Origin: JAAYEA01 sp012689325
Lineage (GTDB): Bacteria > Chloroflexota > Anaerolineae > JAAYEA01
Direction: 5' to 3'
NCBI GenBank assembly: GCA_036841525.1
Contig: DAITVZ010000049.1
Span: 1-41,001 of the forward strand
DNA: 41,001 nucleotides
Shown: piece by piece, positions 22,994-31,300 of the stretch
Layout: each line of letters starts with the position of its first letter
How positions within the stretch are numbered: position 1 is the first letter of the stretch
Notes under the pieces: generated by a model
The model's input: the letters and a program-made list of their open reading frames with translations, nothing else
What the model was told of the DNA's origin: nothing
The model's database searches: none
Translations under genes and position numbers: made by a program

Positions 22994-24433
22994 CTAGTTG
23001 GGCCGCAGGTAGAGGGTGAGGGTGGGGCGCAGCGCGGGCTGGCTGTGCTCCGAGGCGGCGACGGCGCAGGCGGCAGCGCCACCGCCGCGAGCGGAAAGCA
23101 GCACTCCCTGGTTCAGCTCCGGGCGGGCGAGCCACGCTTGCACCAGGGGGGTGAGATCGAGCTCGATGGCGTCGCTGGCGGGCGGGACAGTCCAGGCCCC
23201 CAGCGGCGCTTTTTGCCGGTCCGCGCCGGGCTGGGCGGCGCCAGGGAGCCCCCAGAGGATGCCGGGGGCGGCCTGATACCAGGTGGCGGCGCGCTCTTCC
23301 CAGGGCGCGGCCAGCGCGTAGGCCTCCAGGGTCAGCGGCGCGGCGGGCGGCTGGACCAGGCGCAGGGTCAGCGTGGCCCGTTGCAGCAGCGCCGAGGCGG
23401 GCAGCGCCGCGAGGTCAAAGCGCACCAGGGCCTCTTTGCCGCCGTGGCCGCCCTCCGCCGCGGCGCCCAGCTCGAGCGCGGGCGCGTGGCCGCCGTTGCG
23501 GTCGGGCTGCCAGGAGGTGATGGCGGCGTCGGCGACGCCCTGGTAGCCGTGGAGGTCGCGGCGCAGCTCGACGACGCGGCCCTGGGCGCGGATGGTGTCG
23601 GTGACCAGGACCGTCTCCCCCGCCGGGCCCACCAGGGCGACGTACACCGTGCTCTCGGGCTGGGAGGCGTCCAGGGTCCAGGCCAGGCGCGGCTGGTGGG
23701 GCTGGAGCTGGCCCTCGCCAAAGAGGCGCGAGTTGGAGACGGCTATCTGCCGGGCCCAGCCGGCGCCGTGAATGGCCAGCTCCACCTGGGCGGCGGCGGT
23801 GGTGGCGGCTTCGTTGGCGATGACCACGGGATAGACGCCGCGCCTGGCGCCGAGGGCCAGGGTCCAATAGTGGGCGTAGGGGCCAAAGCGATCGTCGGCG
23901 TCGCAGGCATAGCCGACGCCGATCTCGCGGGGGCGCGGGTCGAGGATGTTGCGGCGGTAAGGGGCGGCGGCCATCCAGGCCTGAAAGACGCTATCGGGAT
24001 CGGGCAGCCCCGCCGCCAGGTTGATGGCCAGGTGCTCGGCCTGGAGGTAGCCCTGCTCGTCCAGCCGGGCCAGGGGCGCGCGGCCCGCGGCGTCCTCAGG
24101 GCCAAAAAAGTCGGCGCTGGCCATGTCCTGGGCGTGGCGGAGGGCGTCGGCCATGAGCGGCTCGGCGCGCTTGAGGGGGAGCAGCCCCTCGGCGGCGCGG
24201 GCGGCGTTGACCAGGTCGATCAGCCGCTGGGCGGCGTCGTCATCGGCCAGCGGGGCAGGGGCGGGCGCGGGCAGGTCGGGCCCGGCCTCGACGCCGGTCT
24301 CGCCGCCAGCCAGGTAGCCCAGCAGGGAGCTCCCGGACTGGCCGGTGACCAGGCGGCCGGGGATGGCCAGCAGGGCCAGCAGCAGGAGCGCGGCCAGCCC
24401 GCCGGCGCCCAAGGCCCACTTGGCGCGCGCCAT
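22994..24433 (-). CDS. Exported CAP/SCP-domain protein with C-terminal DNRLRE-like domain
   Basis: A 479-residue protein with an N-terminal membrane/signal segment (about 8-27, GGLAALLLLALLAIPGRLV), a Pro/Ala linker, then a CAP domain (about 66-200): LIDLVNAARAAEGLLPL, ADALRHAQDMASADFFGPED, EHLAINLAAG, and YRRNILDPRPREIGVGYA. The middle (about 200-300) is a beta-rich module. Residues about 305-479 look like a DNRLRE domain (ALVRFDLAALPASALLQRATL; PWEERAATWYQAAPGI; LDLTPLVQAWL), found in bacterial surface proteins. A ribosome site GGGGGG precedes the ATG. Expression is from the perfect promoter at 24627-24655 through a leader holding paired repeats. The CAP domain's biochemical role in bacteria is mostly unknown. 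Confidence 0.87.
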   Translation of the reverse strand: MARAKWALGAGGLAALLLLALLAIPGRLVTGQSGSSLLGYLAGGETGVEAGPDLPAPAPAPLADDDAAQRLIDLVNAARAAEGLLPLKRAEPLMADALRHAQDMASADFFGPEDAAGRAPLARLDEQGYLQAEHLAINLAAGLPDPDSVFQAWMAAAPYRRNILDPRPREIGVGYACDADDRFGPYAHYWTLALGARRGVYPVVIANEAATTAAAQVELAIHGAGWARQIAVSNSRLFGEGQLQPHQPRLAWTLDASQPESTVYVALVGPAGETVLVTDTIRAQGRVVELRRDLHGYQGVADAAITSWQPDRNGGHAPALELGAAAEGGHGGKEALVRFDLAALPASALLQRATLTLRLVQPPAAPLTLEAYALAAPWEERAATWYQAAPGILWGLPGAAQPGADRQKAPLGAWTVPPASDAIELDLTPLVQAWLARPELNQGVLLSARGGGAAACAVAASEHSQPALRPTLTLYLRPN

Positions 24434-24462
24434 GCGATTCCCCCCTTTGTGATCCTACCCCA

Positions 24463-24606
24463 TGTGGCGCAACCCTCCGGGTTGCGCGCCCCGGCGAGGC
24501 GAGCGCAAGCCAGAGGCTTACGCCACATCGCTTCCGCCGCCCGTGGCGCAGCTTTCCGGGTTGCGCGCCCCGGCGAGGCAAGCGCAAGCCAGAGGCTTAC
24601 GCCACA
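24463..24606. repeat. Two tandem 79-bp units, each an inverted pair of REP-like elements
   Basis: Unit period is 79 bp. Each unit holds a plus-strand element (24463-24487; 24542-24566) of form TGTGGCGCAACCC-TCC-GGGTTGCGC and a minus-strand element (24503-24527; 24582-24606) of form TGTGGCGTAAGCC-TCT-GGCTTGCGC. The two forms differ at paired stem positions (C/G to G/C), so the stem is conserved. The outer TGTGGCG/CGCCACA ends also pair, so a unit could fold into a three-armed cloverleaf. The whole array is in the leader of the CAP gene. Confidence 0.8.
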
Positions 24607-24626
24607 TCGCTTCCGCCGCTACTATT

Positions 24627-24655
24627 ATTATACAAGTTAGTTGAAGACGTGTCAA
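24627..24655 (-). promoter_or_regulatory. Perfect sigma70-type promoter of the CAP-protein gene
   Basis: Minus strand: TTGACA (24650-24655), exactly 17 bp, TATAAT (24627-24632). Predicted start near 24620, right at the edge of the repeat array, so both 79-bp units would be transcribed in a ~187-nt leader. Confidence 0.9.
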
Positions 24656-24686
24656 GTGGGAATCGGGGGCAAACGGGCGGGCGCGG

Positions 24687-25268
24687 CTAATTGCGCAGGA
24701 TCAGCGGCAGGCGGACGGTGTTGGCGCTGGCGGCGATGCTGACTTGGCCCTCCAGGAGCTGCAAGGGGTAGCGGAGGCCGTCGCCGCCGACGACGGTGGT
24801 GATGCGCGGCTTGTCGACGGCGTAGGTCAGGGGCGTGCTGGAGGTGGCGGCGAGGGCGCGCATCCGCAGGGTCACGAGCTCGAACGAGCCGGAGGCGGCG
24901 TCGCCGAGGAGCTTGCCGGCGGCATAGTTGACCTGCCCCTTGACGTTGTCGATGGCGCCATCGGGCAGCGGAAAGATGTCGGTGAGCGGGCCGCCGGGGA
25001 TCACTTCGAGGCATTCGAGGCGCTTGGGGTTAAAGTTGATAAAGACCTGCGCGCCATAGACCGGCTGGGCGCCGGAACGGACCATCACCTGAATCCGAAA
25101 GGTATCGCCGACGACGGCGAAACGGGACGCCGGGACCATCTCGATGGCCACCGGTTCGGCTTGCGGAGCGACGCTCTGGCCGCCCTGCGCCTGGACGGGC
25201 AGGGCCAGCAGCATGGCGAGCAACGCCAAGACCGCCAGCCTCAGCCAGTGCGTAGGCTTGGCTTTCAT
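24687..25268 (-). CDS. Secreted single-cohesin-domain protein
   Basis: A 193-residue protein: signal peptide 1-28 (LRLAVLALLAMLLALPVQAQ), short linker, then one cohesin-type beta-sandwich (about 36-182): VVGDTFRIQVMVRSGAQPV, GAQVFINFNPKRLECLEVI, NVKGQVNYAAGKLL, SGSFELVTLRMRA. The C-terminus is NTVRLPLILRN, similar in form to the end of the large protein upstream (VVYLPLVMNGKQ). ATG 25268 is preceded by a G-rich ribosome site. It lies 92 nt behind the large cohesin/dockerin gene, with a hairpin between, so is probably in the same operon at a lower level. It may bind a dockerin, or act as a self-contained adhesive module; no partner is proven. Confidence 0.85.
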   Translation of the reverse strand: MKAKPTHWLRLAVLALLAMLLALPVQAQGGQSVAPQAEPVAIEMVPASRFAVVGDTFRIQVMVRSGAQPVYGAQVFINFNPKRLECLEVIPGGPLTDIFPLPDGAIDNVKGQVNYAAGKLLGDAASGSFELVTLRMRALAATSSTPLTYAVDKPRITTVVGGDGLRYPLQLLEGQVSIAASANTVRLPLILRN

Positions 25269-25296
25269 GATAACTCCCCCCCTGATGCAATAGTGC

Positions 25297-25351
25297 GGCC
25301 TGACAGGCGCCAGCGAGCAGGGCCTCGTTGGCGGGCGTCGCCTGTCAGGCC
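25297..25351 (-). terminator. Long stem-loop between the two cohesin genes
   Basis: GGCCTGACAGGCG (25297-25309) pairs perfectly with CGCCTGTCAGGCC (25339-25351), and the enclosed part adds CCAGCGAG/CTCGTTGG. It lies 9 nt past the stop of the large gene. There is no T-run, so partial termination or RNA stabilisation is likely. Confidence 0.7.
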
Positions 25352-25360
25352 TGGTAAGGC

Positions 25361-28300
25361 TTATTGTTTTCCGTTCATCACCAGCGGCAAGTACACCACC
25401 GGCGGCTGCGGCCGCGCCGAGATGGCGATCACGCCATCGGTGACGGGGCCGAGCAAGAGCTGGGCCGCGTAGGTGATCTGGCAACGGCGCGGGTCGTCAC
25501 GGCCAAAGACCAGCGGCGTGCCGGGCGTGGCGGCCTTGGCCTGGAAGCGGATGGTGGCCAGGATAAAGTCCCCGCTCGGGAAGGGCTCCTCCAGCTTGCC
25601 GGCGGCATAGTCGATGCGGCCGGCGGCGTTATCCACGGTGTTGACGATGGGCAAGGGCAGCGCGGTGCCATCCACGAGATGGTCCACCGGCGCGCCGGAC
25701 TCGTCCACCACCGCCAAATAGTCGGGGTCAAAGTCCAGATAGACCTCAGCGCTATCCACCGGCTGCGCCCCGGCGTGGACGACGATATCCACGGTCAAGA
25801 TCTGCCCCTCGGTGACCGCCTTGAAGGGCGGCTCCACGGCCAGCCCCACGTCCGGGACCGGCGTGGCGGTCACGGTCGGGGTCTCGGTGAGCGTCGCCGT
25901 GGGCGCCTCGGTGGGCGTCTCGGTCTCTGTCGGCAACTCGGTCGCCGTGGCGGTCGGCGTCAGGGTGGCCGTCGGCGTGGCGGACGGCGCTTCGGTGCCG
26001 GTGGGCGTGGGCGTCGAGGTGACCGATGGGCCGGGATAGATGCTGGCGGTGGCGGTGGGCGTGGCCGGGCCGCTGGGGCCGATGGCGATGAGGCCGTTCA
26101 CCGCGGTATCCAGCGTGTCGCCGCCGAGGTATAGGACGCGGGTGGTGCGAGCGCCGCCCAGGCTAAACGTCAGGCCCGCGCCGCCGGTGAGCGAGAGGGC
26201 CTTCAGGCGGATGGTGGCCACCTTGAAGGTGCCGCTCACGCTGCTGCCGCCGAGCTTGCGTGCGGCGAAATTGATCTCCCCCGCGGCGTGGTCCACGGTG
26301 TTGAGCTCCACGTCGTTCAGCACGGTGCCGGGGACGATGTGGTTGATCGGGCTGCCCGCCTCGTCCACCACGATCAGGTAGGCGGGAGCAAAGTTCAGGT
26401 AGGCTTGCACGCGGTCCACCGGCTGCGCGCCCGACTCCACCAGGATGTCCAAGGTTAAGATCTGTCCCTGCTGGGTCAGCGAGAACTGCGGGCTGACCAC
26501 GATGCGGACCTCGCCGGGGACGAGAGTGGCCGTCGGCGTGGGCGTCGCGGACGACGGCGTCGAGGACGACGGCGTCGAGGACGACGGCGTCGAGGACGAC
26601 GGCGTCGAGGACGACGCTAGCGTCGGCGTGCGCGTTGCGGTGGCGGTCGGGGTATAGGTGTGGATCGGCGTGGCCGTGACGGTGGGCTCGCCCCCCGTGG
26701 GGAGGATGCCGACCTGGCCGTGGGTCAGGAGCCCGAGCACGCTGGACCCGCCGAGAGCGGCGGCGGTCTGCCGCGGGGCGCTGGTGTGCCAGTTGACGGA
26801 GGTGCTGAGCACGGGCGCCTTGGCGCGGAAGACCAGGGTCGCCACCTTGAAGGTGCCTGTGGGGGCGGCGCCGGAGAGCTTGCGCGCCGAATAGTCGATG
26901 CGCCCCTGGGCGTTGCTGACGGCGTTGAGCTCGATATCGGGCAGGGCGCTGCCGGCGATGACCTGGCTGGCGGGCAGGCCGGAGAGCAGGTCCACCACCT
27001 CCAGGTAGGCGGGGTCAAAGTCCACGTAGGCGGCGATGTGATCCACCGGCTGCGCCCCGGCCACGGCGATGAGGTCCAGGGTGAAGGTCTGCCCCGCGCC
27101 GACAAACTTGGGCGAGGGGGCGACGACCAGGGCGACCGCGCCGGAGGCGGACGACGTTGGCGACGGCGTGGCGGTGGCGGTCTCGCCGGGCAGCGAGGTG
27201 GCAGTGTCGGTGGGCGTTGGCGTCGCGGTGGGCGTCCAGGTCACCGTGGGCGTGGGCGCGCCGGGAGTGATCGGCGTCGCGGACGCCGTTTGCGTCGCGG
27301 ACGCCGTTTGCGTGGACGTGGGGGTGTAGGTGGGGGTGGCCGGGGGCGGCGCGCCGCCGCCGATCACCACCACGTTCCCCTGGCTCACGATGCCGAGGAC
27401 GTAGCTGCCCTGATATTCGACGCGGGTCTCCCGCGGGGCGACGAACCAAAAGTTGAGCGGCGAGCCCCAGGTGGCGGCCTTGGCGCGGAAGCGGATGGTC
27501 GCCACGGTAAAGGTGCCGGTGGCGGGATCGGCCGGATCGACGGCCTTGAAATTGACGCGCCCCAGGGCGTTATCGACGCTGTTCTCCAGCACCGTCGCCA
27601 GGGCGACGCCGGGGATGGCGGAGGCGGCGGGGTTGCCCGCCAGGTCCACCACGGTCAGGTAAGCCGGGTCAAAGTTGAGATAGACCTGCGCCAGGTCCAC
27701 CAGGGTCGCGTCGGCGCGGATGACCACATCCAGGGTAAAGAGGTCGTCCAGGTAGGCGATCTTGGTCGCCGGGATGATGGACAGCGTCACCGCGCCGGGG
27801 ACCGGGCTGGCCGACGGCGTCGGCGTGACGGTCGGGGGCAAGACCTGCGTCGCGGTGGGCGTGCTGGTGAGCGTCGGCGTTCCGGGTATCGGTTCGGTGG
27901 CCGTCGGCGTGGGCGTCATCGTGTGAGTCAGGGTGGGCGTGGGCGTGCTCGTCGGCCCCGCGCCCAGGACGGTCACGTTCCCGCCCACCAGGACGAGCTC
28001 CATCGGCTCGCCGCCGTAGGTCGCCTTGGTCTGGCGCGGCGCGACGAGCCCGAAGGAGAGTCCCGAGGTCCCAGCCACGGCCTTGGCGCGGAAGCGGATG
28101 GTCGCCAGGTCAAAGTTGCCGCTGGGCAGGGTGCCAAAGAGGGTGATCGCGGCGTAATCGACGCGGCCGGTGGTGTTGTCGTACGAGTTCTGGAACTCGA
28201 CGGCAAAGGCGCCGCCGCCGGTGACGGAGACGACCTCGAGATAGGCCGGGTCGAAATCCACATAGGCCTGCGCCGCGTCCAGTTGCTGGGCGCCGGACTG

Positions 28301-31300
28301 CACCGCGATGCGGACGTCAAAGGTATCCCCTGGGTTGACGGAGAGCGGCAAGGGCTGCAGGGCCAGGGTGACGGAGGAGGCCGCCAGGCCAGCCGACCGC
28401 GCAAGTCCCGCGAAGGAGGCAAGGCTCCGCAGCGCCTCGCCGAGCCGCTTGCCCATCGCGCTGATGCTGATGGGCCCGTATTCGCCAAAGTTGGAGCGCA
28501 GCAGTGAAAAGTCGGTGATATCGACGATGCCGTCCTGGTTAAAGTCGGCGCTGGCGGCGCTGGTGCCAAAGACGGTGCGCAGGATGGAAAAGTCGGCGAT
28601 ATCGATCACGTCATCGTCGCTGGCATCGCCCTCTTGCAGCGTGCCAAAGTCCAGCACGTTATCCCCGGCGGCCAGGTTGACGCCCAGGCGCTGGTTGAGG
28701 AGGGTGCGCGGGCTTTTGACCGTGATGTCATAGACGCCGGTGGGCACGTTGTTGATCACAAAGGCGCCGGATGGGTTGGTGGTCACGTTATAGCTGAAGC
28801 CGCCCACGTGGACGCGCAGCGGCGTGACCCAGGACGGGTCGGGCGCGCCGGGCCGCCCTTGCAGGCTCACCGAGCCGAGGATGGTGGCCAGCCCCGGCGC
28901 GACCGTGGCGGTGGCGGTGGGCGTGGCCGTGGGCGTCGGCGTCACCGGCGTGCCCGTGGCGGTGGGGGTCGGCGTCGCTGCGCCGAGGACCTGAAAGACG
29001 TTGCTCCAGGCGCAGACCAGTCCCTCGCAGACCTGCAGCGCCGCCCAGCCGGCCTGGTCGATCACCACCGGGCCGGTCCAGTCGCCGCCTACCAGCGGGC
29101 CCGTGGCGAGGGGGCTCACCAGCCCTGCCGGCGTGCTGCTCAGCTCGGCGGGCCCGGCATAGTCGCTGACCGGGTTGCCGTACTGATCACGGGCGTGGAT
29201 GGTGATGTTGAAGGGGACGCCGACCTGCTGCGGCGTGGCGATCAGGTCAAAGCTAAAGGTTGCCAGCGGGCAGGACTTGACGGTCACCGTGGTCTCGCCA
29301 AAGAGGTCGGGGCTGGGGATGGAGACTTGCGCGGTGATGACGGCCGTCCCGGCGATGTTGGTGGAGCAGAAGGTGGCCGTAACGACGCCGCCCTGCGTGA
29401 ACTTGATGCAGGGGTCGCTATCCAGCGTGCCCAGGTTGGTGATAAAGCGGATGGTCTGGCCGTCGGCGGCGGGATTGCCCAGGCTATCGCGAACCTGCGC
29501 CGTGATCACGGTGCAGGTGGGCGTGTCGCAGCCGGCGATGCCGATGGTGGAGACGCTGGGCGTCAGGTCGATCGCGGCGGCCTCACCCACGAAATAGATC
29601 TCGGTCGAGTCGTCCGAGAGCGCCCCGGCGGTGACGGTGACCACCGCCAGCCCCTTGGTGAGGTCGGAGGTCAGGGTCGAGACGGCGACCCCGTCCGCGT
29701 CGGTGAGGACCGGCGTGCCGATGCCGCCGCGGGTCGTGGCAAAGCCCACCGAGACGCCCTGGATGCCGTTGCCGCACTTGTCGGTGACCGTCGCCGTGAT
29801 CACGGCGGTGCTGAGGCCATCGGCCGGGATGTAGCTGGGGGTGTGGGACACGGCCAGGGCAAAGGGCGTAGCGTCCGGAACCGTGACCAGGGAGACCGAG
29901 CCCGAGACCGCGCCCACGGTGGCGGTGATGGTGCCGGTGCCGGCGATATGGCCGGTATAGTGGGTGGAGGCGCGCCCGTTGGCGGCGACAGGGGCCGGGT
30001 TGGGCGAGAAGGAGCCGCCGAGGTCGTCGGAAAAGGTGACCAGGGTGCCCTCAGGCAGGTCGTTGAGCCACTCGTCCTTGGGCCGCGCGCGGACAAGGAC
30101 ATCCGCGCCGCAGGTGGCGTTGACCACTGTATCGGGGATCATGCGGATGGTATCCGCCGGGCCGGCGACGAAATCCACCGAGGCCGCGCAGGTCAGCCCG
30201 TCCACCGTGCCGGTGATGATAGCCGTCCCCACGATGTCGGTGGAGACCAGGGTCACGGTGGCGTCGCCGCCTGCGAAGGTGCAGCCGGTCTCGAAATAGT
30301 CGACATAGATGGTGTCGCCGACGGCGTGCTCGCGCCTTTCCACCTCGATGAGGTGCGGGCCCGCGGCCAGGGGCGGCGAGGTCCAGGTGGCCCAGGTCGA
30401 GGCGAGGAGCCGGTTGGCGGAAAAGACGTCCACCACGGCGCCATCGATCCAGACGCGGATGCGGGCCGAGTTGATGCTGCGCAGGTAGCGAAAGCCCGCC
30501 ACGGTCCCCTCGAAGGACCATCCCAGGCTGGAACCCTGGACGCTGGTGAGCATGTAGCCGGTCCCGTCATAGCCGGCGATGGCGTTGGCGGGGGACCAGC
30601 CGGGCCCCGTCGGGGCCACGGGAGGGCCGTCCTCGGCCTGGTCGCGGGCGTAGCAGTCCTCGACCAGCGAGCCCAGGGAGGTGGTGACGCTGATGATGCG
30701 ACCCTCCAGCAGGTTGCCGCAGCTATCCTGGCCGGTGAAGGTAATCGTGGTCGAGTCCAGGCCCGGGCTGGCCAGGATGCTGGCGTCGGCGGCGCTGCAG
30801 GAGAGCGTCGCCGCTGGGCCGGTATGCACGGTGAGCGCCGCAGAGCCGGAGGCGGCGCCCGCGATGGCGGTGATCGTGCCGGTCCCGGATTGGCTGCCCG
30901 TAAAGATGGACTGGGCCTCGCCGGCAGGATCGGTGAGGGCCGGATTGACGTTCCAGGAGCCGGAGAGCGTGGCGGAAAAGGTGACCGAGACGCCAGCCAC
31001 TGGGTTGCCGTAGGCGTCCTGGACCAGCGCGGTAAAGATGCGGCTGTCGCTGCAGGAGGTGGCGCCGGGGTCCGGCGTCACCGTGACGGTGGCAGGCGCG
31101 CCGCCGTTGATGGTCACGATCACGGTGTCATCGATGACATAGCCCGTGACGCTGGCCGTGACCACGGCATCGCCAGCGACGGCGCCGGGACCGAGCGTGT
31201 TGGTGGCCTGGCCTGCGCCGCCCGAGATGGTGGGACAGGGGGCGGTGACGGCCAGGTCGCCCAGGCTGGTGGAGAAGCAGACCTCGACGCCGTCCAACGC

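Noticed and set aside
24462..24644. Small plus-strand frame across the 79-bp repeats
   Set aside because: Its protein merely repeats the DNA repeat; no ribosome site, and the region is explained as the leader of the CAP gene.
25812..27329. Short plus-strand frames rich in Val-Gly repeats
   Set aside because: These are the reverse complement of the Thr/Pro linker codons of the giant protein; no independent gene evidence.
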